Assembly (NCBI GenBank): GCA_003963365.1
Contig: RXJG01000004.1
Coordinates: forward strand, 1,281,973 to 1,345,972
DNA from: Sphingobacteriales bacterium
GTDB taxonomy: Bacteria; Bacteroidota; Bacteroidia; Chitinophagales; Chitinophagaceae
Direction: 5' to 3'
Length of the DNA stretch: 64,000 nucleotides
The position numbers and the translations under genes were made by a program. The stretch's first letter is position 1. Each line of letters opens with the position of its first letter. Positions 34,532 through 43,820 of the stretch are shown here, one piece after another. The notes under the pieces were generated by a model. The model was not told the DNA's origin. It was given only the letters and a program-made list of their open reading frames with translations, and did not search any database.

Positions 34532-36325
34532 TTAGTGGCCACCGCTACTTGCTGCGGCATCATAGTCAATACCCTGTCTTTTCAAAATTCCTTTTACCGC
34601 AAAAGCAAATAATGCGAGATAGCCAAAGCAAATAACAGGTACCCAGTAGGAACTGTGAATACCAATAAGGTCGGCCAGTTTACCCTGGATAGGAGGAATA
34701 ATACCACCCCCTAATATCATCATAATTAAAAATGCTGAACCCTGGGTAGTGTATTTTCCTAAGCCTGCAATGGCCAGCGAAAATATACAGGGCCACATAA
34801 TAGAGCAGCAAAGTCCGCCACTTAAAAAGGCATAGATAGAAATTTTGCCGGTTGTCATAATTCCGATTAACATAGCAACCACACCAAGCAAACCAAATAT
34901 CAGTAATGTTTGTGCCGGTTTATCCTGGCCAAGAAAAGAGGCAACTATCAATACGGCAACACAAATAACATAGTAATAAAGTGAACTCATATCGTATTGA
35001 GCAATGGTATTAGCTCCTACAATAACGCCAAATGCTACCAGGGGCACTATTACCATCATTAATTGTTTAGTACCTTTTGATAAATTAAATGCACTGATAG
35101 ATCCGCTCCATCTTCCTATCATTAAACTTCCCCAGTACATAGAAATAAAGGGGGCGATTTGAGAAGACTGGTAGCTCCCAAATTCTTTTTGTTTCAGCAA
35201 TTCACCCAAATTACTTCCTATTGCCACTTCGGCACCAACATAGGTGAATATACCCAGCATACCCAATACCAGCTGCGGGTATTGCATAGCTCCCCAACCT
35301 TCGGGGTTGCTTTTAGCTCTTGTATTGGCAAATAGTAATCCAACCACTACAACGGCTAATGCACCAAACAACCAGTTCATCCTGTATTTTTCTAAAGGAT
35401 GGCGTATGGCAGCCACTTCTTCCTGCTTCTGCTTTAATAATTGTTCATCTGCTGAACTTGCCGCCGGTGCAGTGGCTGAACTGCCCGCAGGTACGGCTCC
35501 CTCAATTCGTTTTTGGATAGCACTTATTTCATCATTAATAGCAACTACTTTCAATGCTTCAGCACTTTTATAGCTTTTAAACACCGGAGTAAAACACACT
35601 GCCAGCAACACGGTAATTATAAGCATTGTTACGAGTGATTTATTTTCTCTCTCAATCTTTTCATCATTTATGCCGGCAGGTACCTTCTTTGAAAAATAAA
35701 AAAGGAGGGCGGCACCAATGAATAAAGCACCCACACAGGTATAAAGCACAATTACTTTACTTAATGGCAGTGCCTGGATTTTTTCATCCGTAATAGCGGC
35801 TGTTGTTCCAAATAAAGCAAAAGCAACTACTATGGGGCCGATGGTAGTACCGAAAGAGTTTACACCGCCACCAAGGTTAACACGGCTGGTTCCGGTAGAG
35901 GGATCACCTAATGTAATGGCAAATGGTTGCGCCGAAGTTTGCTGTAATGAAAAACCCAGTGCCACAATAAATAAACCAAATAACATTCCTGCAAATACAT
36001 TGGCATTTACTGCAACGATCATTACAGCAGCTCCTACTGCAGAAAACAACAAGCCATATACAATACTCTTTTTATAGCCCCATTTACCTACAGGGTCTTT
36101 GCCGGCAAATGCTCCATATATAAAGAGCCCTAAAGCACCTATATAGTAGGCCGTATAAAACGCAAAGTCAATAAGCTGACTCTGGAACTGGTCAAGTTTA
36201 AAATAATGTTTACAGAAAGGGATGAAAACACTGTTACCTGCTGCAATAAAGCCCCAGAAAAAAAATACTGTTACTAAAGTACTTAGTGCACCATAATTTG
36301 TGGGCTGAATAGTTGGCCTGGTCAT
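34532..36325 (-). CDS. sugar MFS transporter (FucP/GluP type)
   Basis: 597 residues, longer than the usual ~430. Twelve membrane segments are expected: the start reads [27 protein letters not shown], a FucP/glucose-galactose symporter motif, and [34 protein letters not shown] is characteristic. Extra length comes from a hydrophilic central loop (about 255-320, including a Ser/Ala-rich stretch and [18 protein letters not shown]). Same strand as and just before the ROK kinase, suggesting uptake followed by phosphorylation of glucose. Inner membrane, proton-coupled by analogy. Confidence 0.9.
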   Translation of the reverse strand: MTRPTIQPTNYGALSTLVTVFFFWGFIAAGNSVFIPFCKHYFKLDQFQSQLIDFAFYTAYYIGALGLFIYGAFAGKDPVGKWGYKKSIVYGLLFSAVGAAVMIVAVNANVFAGMLFGLFIVALGFSLQQTSAQPFAITLGDPSTGTSRVNLGGGVNSFGTTIGPIVVAFALFGTTAAITDEKIQALPLSKVIVLYTCVGALFIGAALLFYFSKKVPAGINDEKIERENKSLVTMLIITVLLAVCFTPVFKSYKSAEALKVVAINDEISAIQKRIEGAVPAGSSATAPAASSADEQLLKQKQEEVAAIRHPLEKYRMNWLFGALAVVVVGLLFANTRAKSNPEGWGAMQYPQLVLGMLGIFTYVGAEVAIGSNLGELLKQKEFGSYQSSQIAPFISMYWGSLMIGRWSGSISAFNLSKGTKQLMMVIVPLVAFGVIVGANTIAQYDMSSLYYYVICVAVLIVASFLGQDKPAQTLLIFGLLGVVAMLIGIMTTGKISIYAFLSGGLCCSIMWPCIFSLAIAGLGKYTTQGSAFLIMMILGGGIIPPIQGKLADLIGIHSSYWVPVICFGYLALFAFAVKGILKRQGIDYDAAASSGGH

Positions 36326-36534
36326 AGCAATCGTTTATTGTTTTATATAAATAGGGGTTGAAAATAAACAGATTTTTTAAAAGCGTAAAAATTAGTTGGC
36401 TAACAACTATAAGTGTTTTAATCTCTTTAGTTGAAGAAGTAAAGCTTACAAAAAAACCGGCAAATCATTCCCTAAAATTTGCATATTGATAAATCCTCAC
36501 TAAATTGATGCCCATACTTCCAAAACTTGATTGC

Positions 36535-37950
36535 ATGGAAATTTTACACGTAAGCGCTGAATGTTACCCCGTGGCTAAAGCCGGTGGTTTAGGTGATGTA
36601 GTAGGAGCCCTTCCCAGGTATATTAATGAAGCAGGGCATATTGCCAAGGTGGTTATGCCTATGTACCGTACCAAATTTTTAATGGATAATGAATGGGAAG
36701 TAGTGCATAAAGGCGGCTCCTATATGGGTAACTGGTGGTTTGAGTTTTCGGTTATAAAAGAAAAAACAAATAAACTTGGATTCGATCTTTACCTGCTGGA
36801 TATAAATGGGCTGCTTGATCGGGAGAAAGTATATGGTTATGGCGATGACAGCGATCGGTTTCTTGCTTTTCAAATTGCTGTACTGGATTGGGTAGCTGCC
36901 TGGCAACATCACCCTGATGTGATACATGTACACGACTATCATACCGGTTTAATTCCATTCATGCTTAAGAATTGTTACCAGTACAAACACATTAGTAATA
37001 TTCCAACGGTGCTCACTATTCACAATGCACAATACCAGGGCTGGATGGGATGGGATTACAGCCGCAAACTTCCATCGTGGGATCCCTGGAAATGGGGTGA
37101 TCTTGACTGGCAAAACACCATCAACCCATTGGCCAGCGGTGTTAAATGTGCATGGAAAGTTACCACCGTTAGTCCAAGTTATTTAGCGGAACTGAGAAGA
37201 GAAGCAAACGGACTTGAAAATTTATTTGAATATGAGAAAGGAAAATGTGTTGGTATCTTAAATGGAATAGATGTTAAAGTGTGGGATCCTGCTACCGATA
37301 AATATATCAAAGATCATTATTCCATTAAAGATGTGGAAGCAGGTAAGGCAAAGAGCAAAATGAAACTCTGCGATACCTTCAATCTTGATTTTGACAAACC
37401 CCTTATTGTTTTTATTGGGAGATTAGTTGGTGAAAAAGGGGCTGAACTTTTGCCCAATGCTATTGAAGATGCTTTTTATTATATTGGCAGAAGGATGTGT
37501 TTCTTAATGCTGGGAAGTGGTGAACCAGAAGTGGAGCATCGGTTGGAAGCGATGAAGCCAATGAGTTTAAATGATTACAATGTTTATTTAGGATATAATG
37601 AATCACTGGCACACCTCATGTATGCCGGTGCCGATTTCCTGCTGATGCCTTCAAGAGTTGAACCCTGTGGCCTGAACCAGATGTATTCCATGCGTTACGG
37701 AACTGTGCCCATGGTTCGCAAAACCGGTGGATTGATAGATACAGTAAAAGATTTTGGTGAAGCTGGTGGTTATGGCATAACTTACAACCATACAGCAGTG
37801 GGAGATATTACACATGGCATTTGGAGAGCGGTGGAATTGTATCATAATAAAGATAAGTTTACCGAAGTAAGAAACACCATGATGAAATTAGATTTTAGCT
37901 GGGAAACAAGTGTGCAGCATTATATTGATGTTTATAAAAATTTGACATAA
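36535..37950 (+). CDS. glgA: glycogen synthase (GT5)
   Basis: 471 residues from ATG 36535; upstream ATG/TTG at 36505-36508 would add about 10. MEILHVSAECYPVAKAGGLGDVVGALPRYI carries the KxGGL nucleotide-sugar loop. Also HVHDYHTGLIPFML, TIHNAQYQGWMGW, VSPSYLAEL, the GT-B IFIGRLVGEKGAELL, and the C-terminal donor site SRVEPCGLNQMYSMRYGTVPMVRKTGGL with the catalytic Glu. It extends alpha-1,4-glucan using ADP-glucose; glgC follows directly, so they are probably one operon. Confidence 0.95.
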   Translation: MEILHVSAECYPVAKAGGLGDVVGALPRYINEAGHIAKVVMPMYRTKFLMDNEWEVVHKGGSYMGNWWFEFSVIKEKTNKLGFDLYLLDINGLLDREKVYGYGDDSDRFLAFQIAVLDWVAAWQHHPDVIHVHDYHTGLIPFMLKNCYQYKHISNIPTVLTIHNAQYQGWMGWDYSRKLPSWDPWKWGDLDWQNTINPLASGVKCAWKVTTVSPSYLAELRREANGLENLFEYEKGKCVGILNGIDVKVWDPATDKYIKDHYSIKDVEAGKAKSKMKLCDTFNLDFDKPLIVFIGRLVGEKGAELLPNAIEDAFYYIGRRMCFLMLGSGEPEVEHRLEAMKPMSLNDYNVYLGYNESLAHLMYAGADFLLMPSRVEPCGLNQMYSMRYGTVPMVRKTGGLIDTVKDFGEAGGYGITYNHTAVGDITHGIWRAVELYHNKDKFTEVRNTMMKLDFSWETSVQHYIDVYKNLT

Positions 37951-37969
37951 TTAATTTGATATTTCTTTT

Positions 37970-38006
37970 ACCAGTAACAAGCCCCCAACAACCAGTAACA
38001 AAAAAA
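37970..38006. repeat. ACCAGTAACAA short-word repeat between glgA and glgC
   Basis: ACCAGTAACAA occurs at about 37970 and 37991 with CCCCCAACA between; same word family as 24738-24769 and 32667-32700. Confidence 0.45.
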
Positions 38007-38036
38007 CTTAACTTAGAATAATTAATATATCACACT

Positions 38037-39314
38037 ATGATAAGCAAATCAACAATAGCCATTATTTTAGGCGGTGGTGCCGGCTCAAGATTATATCCTT
38101 TAACAGCCAGCAGAAGTAAACCGGCCGTTCCTATTGCCGGTAAATATCGTTTGGTGGATATTCCTATTTCCAACTGTATTAATTCAAGTATCAACCGCAT
38201 GTTTGTGTTAACCCAGTTTAACTCGGCATCGTTGAACAGGCATATCAAGAATACCTATCACTTCAGTGCATTCAGCTCGGCATTTGTCGATATACTGGCT
38301 GCAGAACAAACACCCGATAATCCCAGCTGGTACCAGGGAACAGCTGATGCAGTTCGGCAAAGTTTACGTCATATTGCACCATTTGAAAGTGATTATATTT
38401 TAATTCTTTCCGGCGATCAGTTGTATCAAATGGATTTTCAGGCCATGCTGGATAAACATATCCAGGTAGGTGCTGATATTTCTATTGCCACTATTCCGGT
38501 TGCGGACAGAGAAGCACCTGAGTTTGGTATTTTAAAAGAAAGCGCCGATGGATTAATCAGTTCCTTTATTGAAAAACCAAAGAAAGAAGTACTGGGCGAT
38601 TGGATAAGTGATACAGGTGATGTGATGCGTAGTCAGGGAAGAAAATATCTTGCCTCAATGGGTATTTATATTTTCAACCGTAAACTGTTATTCGATTTAC
38701 TGGAAGTTGAAAAGAAAGAAGCCACTGATTTTGGTAAAGAAATTATTCCTGAATCCATCTCAAAATATAAAGTGGCCAGTTATCAGTATGATGGTTACTG
38801 GACAGATATAGGAAATATTTATTCTTTCTTTGAAGCCAATCTTGGATTAACGGCAGATATTCCTGATTTCAATTTGTTTGATAACAGTAAAGCAATTTAC
38901 ACCCGCAGTCGTATGTTACCTCCTGCAAAAATCAGCGGTACCACACTGGAAAAAACATTAGTTACTGAAGGATGTATCATCAATGCCAGCAGGGTGGAAA
39001 ATAGTGTGATTGGTATTAGAAGCCGCATTGGTCATGGTACTACTATTGTAAGCACTTACATGATGGGGGGTGATTATTATGAAACACTGGAAGAAATGCG
39101 TTATTCATTAGAACGTGGTTTACCCAAGTTGGGTATAGGGGAGCGGTGTTATATTAAAAATGCCATCATTGATAAAAACTGCCGTATAGGAAATGATGTT
39201 CGTATTAACGGTGGTCATCACCTTGAAAATACTGATCATTCTTTGTATACTGTAAAGGATGGAATAGTGGTAATTAAAAAAGGCGCTATTCTTCCCGATG
39301 GTTTTGTGATTTAA
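38037..39314 (+). CDS. glgC: glucose-1-phosphate adenylyltransferase (ADP-glucose pyrophosphorylase)
   Basis: 425 residues. The nucleotidyltransferase loop IILGGGAGSRLYPLTASRSKPAVPIAGKYRLVDIPISNCINS is at the N-terminus, followed by WYQGTADAVRQSLRHI, LILSGDQLYQMDF, FGILKESADG, FIEKPKK, and a C-terminal left-handed beta-helix (VENSVIGIRSRIGHGTTI, IIDKNCRIGNDVRING). It makes ADP-glucose from glucose 1-phosphate and ATP, the committed and usually allosterically controlled step of glycogen synthesis. Downstream of glgA by 86 bases; a strong terminator follows. Confidence 0.96.
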   Translation: MISKSTIAIILGGGAGSRLYPLTASRSKPAVPIAGKYRLVDIPISNCINSSINRMFVLTQFNSASLNRHIKNTYHFSAFSSAFVDILAAEQTPDNPSWYQGTADAVRQSLRHIAPFESDYILILSGDQLYQMDFQAMLDKHIQVGADISIATIPVADREAPEFGILKESADGLISSFIEKPKKEVLGDWISDTGDVMRSQGRKYLASMGIYIFNRKLLFDLLEVEKKEATDFGKEIIPESISKYKVASYQYDGYWTDIGNIYSFFEANLGLTADIPDFNLFDNSKAIYTRSRMLPPAKISGTTLEKTLVTEGCIINASRVENSVIGIRSRIGHGTTIVSTYMMGGDYYETLEEMRYSLERGLPKLGIGERCYIKNAIIDKNCRIGNDVRINGGHHLENTDHSLYTVKDGIVVIKKGAILPDGFVI

Positions 39315-39339
39315 TAAATCTTGTTAAACAATACTGATA

Positions 39340-39373
39340 AAACACCGGTTTTTTATGAAGCCGGTGTTTTTTT
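39340..39373 (+). terminator. Rho-independent terminator after glgC
   Basis: AACACCGG / CCGGTGTT stem, 12-base loop and a long T-run. Confidence 0.9.
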
Positions 39374-39437
39374 ATTGGGTTTAGTTCTTATCTTCCATCA
39401 GTAATTGTTGTTTAATAACTATTTATAATCGATTGCC

Positions 39438-40967
39438 ATGGCTTCAGATGTAACTGCTACAGCTAAAAAAATAAAACCAACTCTTTCCCTCGCACAAATA
39501 ATGAATATGAGTGTTGGGTTCTTCGGAATCCAGTTTGCTTTTGGCTTACAGAATGCGAATGTCAGCCGCATCTTTCAGTCCCTTGGAGCAAAGATTGATG
39601 AAATTCCCATTCTCTGGATTGCTGCTCCGTTAACCGGTCTTATCATGCAGCCCATCATTGGTCACATGAGTGATAAAACATGGCTGGGAAAATTTGGAAG
39701 AAGACGTCCGTATTTTATGGTGGGAGCTATATTAGCTTCATTAGCATTGTTTGTGTTTCCTAATGCCGTTGCCTTATGGATGGCAGCTTCTCTGCTTTGG
39801 TTACTGGATGCTTCTATTAATATTTCCATGGAACCTTTCCGTGCATTTGTGGGTGATATGTTACCCGATTCACAACGTACAACCGGTTTCGCTGCTCAAA
39901 GTTTCTTTATTGGGATAGGTGCGGTAATATCATCTATGCTACCATACATCCTGGAAAAGTTTGATATTTCCAATGAAGCTGCACAGGGAAGTATTCCCCC
40001 AACGGTGAGTATTTCATTTTATACTGGTGCTGTTGTCTACATCATTGCAATTGCTTACACCGTTTTTACCACCAAAGAATATTCACCGGAGGAAATGAAA
40101 TCTTTTGCTAATGCAGAGGGAGAAGCAGAACAAGTAAAAAATATTAAGACACCAGCACAAAAGTTTATCAGGAAAGGGTTGATTTGGATGGCAATCGGTT
40201 TGGGTCTTTCGGCTTTACTATTCTATCATAATTCAGTTGCTGTAAATAAACTGGAAAAAGAATTATATGTATTAGTGTTTGGCCTGGCAGCTTATGGTTT
40301 GTTCCAGGTGCTTGCCGGATTATTTCATAAAGCTAATAATGATAACGGGCTTGTTGAGATTATGGATGATCTTGACCATCTTCCTGATACGATGAAAAAG
40401 CTGGCCGTGGTTCAATTCTTTTCCTGGTTTGCACTTTTCTCTATGTGGATTTATTCAACACCAGCATTAGCACAACATTTATCCAATACCACTGATACAA
40501 CTTCAGAAGCGTATAATAAAATGGGTAACTGGGTGGGAGTATTGTTTGCCTGTTATAATGGATTCTCAGCTTTATTTGCATTCCTTCTCCCTTTACTGGC
40601 TAAACAATTTTCAAGACCAACAGCACATATGATTGCTCTAATTGCAGGTGGTGTTGGATTGATATCATTCTATTTATTCCATAATGAAAATTACCTTATA
40701 CTCAGTATGGCAGGCGTTGGTTTCGCATGGTCAAGCATTTTAGCGATGCCTTATTCTATGTTAACACAATCACTTCCTTCGCATAAAATGGGTGTGTATA
40801 TGGGTATCTTTAATTTCTTTATAGTAATACCGCAAATATTAGCAGCTACATTGCTTGGAATTTTTACTAAACATTTATTCGGCGGGCAGGCCATTTATGC
40901 TATTGTGCTGGGTGGATGTTCAATGATTGTAGCAGCCTTATTTACTTTACGGATTAAAGACAAATAA
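39438..40967 (+). CDS. MFS transporter, GPH/SLC45-like (candidate maltose/maltodextrin permease)
   Basis: 509 residues, about 12 membrane segments. The opening MNMSVGFFGIQFAFGLQNANVSRIFQSLGA and LWIAAPLTGLIMQPIIGHMSDKTWLGKFGRRRPYFMVGAI match the sucrose/maltose permeases of the SLC45/GPH type (motif A GxxSDxxxxxxGRRRP). Between glgC and a secreted amylase, maltose or short maltodextrins are the obvious candidate substrates (inference from context). No binding protein is involved in this transporter class. Confidence 0.88.
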   Translation: MASDVTATAKKIKPTLSLAQIMNMSVGFFGIQFAFGLQNANVSRIFQSLGAKIDEIPILWIAAPLTGLIMQPIIGHMSDKTWLGKFGRRRPYFMVGAILASLALFVFPNAVALWMAASLLWLLDASINISMEPFRAFVGDMLPDSQRTTGFAAQSFFIGIGAVISSMLPYILEKFDISNEAAQGSIPPTVSISFYTGAVVYIIAIAYTVFTTKEYSPEEMKSFANAEGEAEQVKNIKTPAQKFIRKGLIWMAIGLGLSALLFYHNSVAVNKLEKELYVLVFGLAAYGLFQVLAGLFHKANNDNGLVEIMDDLDHLPDTMKKLAVVQFFSWFALFSMWIYSTPALAQHLSNTTDTTSEAYNKMGNWVGVLFACYNGFSALFAFLLPLLAKQFSRPTAHMIALIAGGVGLISFYLFHNENYLILSMAGVGFAWSSILAMPYSMLTQSLPSHKMGVYMGIFNFFIVIPQILAATLLGIFTKHLFGGQAIYAIVLGGCSMIVAALFTLRIKDK

Positions 40968-41048
40968 CAAAAACCCAAATAAGAATACATTTACTGGTCT
41001 GGCCTGCTGGTCTGACCATTTTTTTAAAAACCTATTAAATAATTTTTG

Positions 41049-42902
41049 ATGAAAAGATTTGTATTAAGTATTGTTTTTGTTTTTACCGTTTCAATTATTT
41101 CAGTTGCGCAAAAAGTTGATGTATATCCAACCAACTGGTGGGTGGGAATGAAATGGAATAAAGTACAGTTGATGCTGCATGCCGATAATATTGGAATTTA
41201 CGATAGAGTTAGTTGTAATTATCCCGGCGTTAAGATTTTAAAAGTCAATAAGGTTGAAAATAAAAATTATTTGTTTGTAGATATTTCTGTAGCAGGCAAT
41301 ACAAAACCTGGAAAGTTCAAAATTAATTGTGCAACTGTTGATATGATCCGGACAATTGATTACGAATTAAAACCCCGCCGCAAAGGCAATGGAACTGAAT
41401 TTGCACAGGGCATTACTTCCAGTGATGTGATGTATTTAATCATGCCTGATCGTTTTAGTAATGGCGATCCATCCAATGATCGTGTGCCGGGTATGCTGGA
41501 TCAATCATTGCGCAGAGATACAGTTTTCAATCGTCATGGGGGTGATTTGAAAGGCATTCAAAATCATTTAGATTACCTGCAGGATTTAGGTGTATCTGCT
41601 TTATGGTTAAATCCTGTACTGGAAAATGATCGTCCGGAAAGAACTGAACATGGTTATGCGTTTACGGATCATTATAAAATAGATCCACGATTAGGCGGAG
41701 CAGATACTTATAAAAATTTAATTAATGAAATGCACCACCGTGGTATGAAGATGGTGCAGGATGCAGTGTATAATCATGTTGACATCAATCATTTCTTTGT
41801 AAAAGATCAGCCGACAAAAGATTGGTTACATCAATGGGATACATACACTAACACACATTACAAAGACCAGGTGTTATTTGATCCTTATGCTTCGGCCATT
41901 GATAAAAAAATTATGAGCGATGGATGGTTCACCCGGCAAATGCCCGACTTAAATCAATCCAATCCTTATGTGGCAAACTTTTTAATTCAGCATGCTATCT
42001 GGTGTGTGGAAGAGTTTGGTGTGGATGGATGGCGTATTGATACCTATGCTTACAATGATCTGCCCTTTATGAACCGTTGCAACCAGGCTTTGTATAATGA
42101 ATATCCCAAGATTTCCATCTTCGGCGAAACGTGGGTGCATGGAGTAATTAACCAGGCTTATTTCTGTCAGAATAATTTTAATATTCCTTACAAAAGCAAT
42201 ATGCAGGGTACAACTGATTTTCAAATGTTGTTCTATGGAATACAGCCGGCACTTACGCAACCTTTTGGCTGGACAGAAGGATTAAACAGGCTTTACACAA
42301 CAACTGCACAGGATGTAGTATATAAAGATCCAATGAGACAAGTAATTTTTTTAGATAATCACGATATACCACGTTTTTATTCTGTGCTGGGTGAAGACAC
42401 CACACGATATAAAATGGCCATTGCCTGGTTAATGACTTTCCGTGGTATTCCGCAAATGTATTATGGCAATGAAATTTTAATGACAGGTACTACTTCCCCA
42501 AATGATGGATATGTACGCCAGGACTTCCCCGGTGGTTGGGATGGCGATGCTTCCAATAAATTCACTGAAGCCGGAAGAACAGCTAAAGAAAACTCCATCT
42601 TTAATTATTACAAACGGTTCATTCATTTCCGTAATAATTCGTCGGCTATCAAAACCGGTAAGCTAATGCAATACTTTCCGCAGGATGGTGTATACGTTTA
42701 TTTCCGTTACGATAATAAACAAACAGTGATGGTAATAATGAATCAAACCGATGAATTAAAAACTATTGACATGAGCCGGTTTAAAGAAAGAGTGGCGGGA
42801 TATGCAAAAGCTTATGATGTTTCAGATGGAATGGAATTTGCCCTCGAGAAAAACCTAAGTATAGGCGGACGATACACACTGGTACTTGAACTAAGAAGAT
42901 AA
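41049..42902 (+). CDS. secreted GH13 alpha-amylase / neopullulanase (SusA-like)
   Basis: 617 residues; TTG-ATG context, ATG at 41049 chosen. Signal peptide MKRFVLSIVFVFTVSIISVAQ, then a cyclomaltodextrinase-type N-domain (VYPTNWWVGMKWNKVQLML), a GH13 barrel, and a C-terminal beta domain. Catalytic residues: nucleophile Asp331 (DGWRIDTYAY), acid/base Glu360 (FGETWVHG), transition-state Asp439 (LDNHDIPRF). IMPDRFSNGDPSND is typical of SusA-type periplasmic enzymes. It should cut maltodextrins or pullulan in the periplasm, feeding the adjacent MFS permease. Confidence 0.93.
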   Translation: MKRFVLSIVFVFTVSIISVAQKVDVYPTNWWVGMKWNKVQLMLHADNIGIYDRVSCNYPGVKILKVNKVENKNYLFVDISVAGNTKPGKFKINCATVDMIRTIDYELKPRRKGNGTEFAQGITSSDVMYLIMPDRFSNGDPSNDRVPGMLDQSLRRDTVFNRHGGDLKGIQNHLDYLQDLGVSALWLNPVLENDRPERTEHGYAFTDHYKIDPRLGGADTYKNLINEMHHRGMKMVQDAVYNHVDINHFFVKDQPTKDWLHQWDTYTNTHYKDQVLFDPYASAIDKKIMSDGWFTRQMPDLNQSNPYVANFLIQHAIWCVEEFGVDGWRIDTYAYNDLPFMNRCNQALYNEYPKISIFGETWVHGVINQAYFCQNNFNIPYKSNMQGTTDFQMLFYGIQPALTQPFGWTEGLNRLYTTTAQDVVYKDPMRQVIFLDNHDIPRFYSVLGEDTTRYKMAIAWLMTFRGIPQMYYGNEILMTGTTSPNDGYVRQDFPGGWDGDASNKFTEAGRTAKENSIFNYYKRFIHFRNNSSAIKTGKLMQYFPQDGVYVYFRYDNKQTVMVIMNQTDELKTIDMSRFKERVAGYAKAYDVSDGMEFALEKNLSIGGRYTLVLELRR

Positions 42903-42906
42903 TGTG

Positions 42907-42928
42907 AAGCCCCGCAGATGCGGGGCTT
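42907..42928 (+). terminator. terminator between amylase and GLPGLI gene
   Basis: Perfect 9-bp stem AAGCCCCGC / GCGGGGCTT, loop AGAT, T-rich 3' side; may also serve the convergent gene. Confidence 0.85.
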
Positions 42929-42974
42929 ATTTGTATTTAGATCGGTAGCAATATTAATCAGTCTTTATACTGGT

Positions 42975-43718
42975 TTAAAGCAAACTGGTCCAAATAACTT
43001 TCGATCCATATTTCCCCCAATCCTTCATGGCTTTGCCAAGACTTACATTGTACTGAGTCCAGTTTACTTTCTTACCTTTTTGTTTAGGGGAAAGTTGCTG
43101 TGGAGCAGGTTCTATAATTTCAACTTTTGTAGCAAACCAGGTGGTGTTTAATCTTGGTACAGCCAAACCTAAAATCATTCCCGGCAAATTGCCAAAGCTT
43201 TCGGGACCACTGCTTACCATTATCTCATCGGTATAAAATGCCACTACATAAACCGAATCACAAATTTTCGTCACTGCTTTTTTACATTCAAAACCGGCGA
43301 TCTTTCTTGTTTCATTGGTGATCTTCCATTCACAGTTGCGCAGGCTGTCTTCAATTAAAAATGTTTCTTCATAAACGTCCCGCTGAATTTTAATGCTGCT
43401 GTTTTTTAAATCTTTTACAATAATATCATCAGTAGATGGTTTTCTTCCCCATAAATATTTGTTGTCGGTATTTTCTTTTCCCAGTTTGTACACACTTTTG
43501 TCTTCATTAAAATCCAGCACATACACATCGCTGAGTACTTTGGGGAAGTTCTTCATCATATCTTTCATCCAGTTGCTTTCCAGGTCTTCTTTATCATACA
43601 TGGCAAACTGGTTAAATTTTTTTTCAAATTCAATTTTACCGGCGGTAATAAACTTAACCTGCGCTTTTACACTTGTTGCTATAACCAGGATCAATAAACT
43701 AATAAACCAATTTTTCAT
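42975..43718 (-). CDS. GLPGLI-family secreted protein
   Basis: 247 residues from ATG 43718 (a TTG at 43736 is possible). Signal peptide MKNWFISLLILVIATSVKAQ. The family signature appears as GNLPGMILGLAVPRL, with NLPGMI for GLPGLI, preceded by KIAGFECKKAVTKICDSVYVVAFYTDEIMVSSGPE, which is the usual arrangement. Function unknown for the family; members are regularly paired with a TonB-receptor-like protein, as here (43821-46595, 102 bases upstream on the same strand). Confidence 0.9.
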   Translation of the reverse strand: MKNWFISLLILVIATSVKAQVKFITAGKIEFEKKFNQFAMYDKEDLESNWMKDMMKNFPKVLSDVYVLDFNEDKSVYKLGKENTDNKYLWGRKPSTDDIIVKDLKNSSIKIQRDVYEETFLIEDSLRNCEWKITNETRKIAGFECKKAVTKICDSVYVVAFYTDEIMVSSGPESFGNLPGMILGLAVPRLNTTWFATKVEIIEPAPQQLSPKQKGKKVNWTQYNVSLGKAMKDWGKYGSKVIWTSLL

Positions 43719-43820
43719 AAAACTTTTTTTTGACAATAAACGATTGACGACTGACCATTAAATATTCCTATGTTCACAGCCTCAAACCAAAAACTATACA
43801 CTATAAACCACAAAATCTCC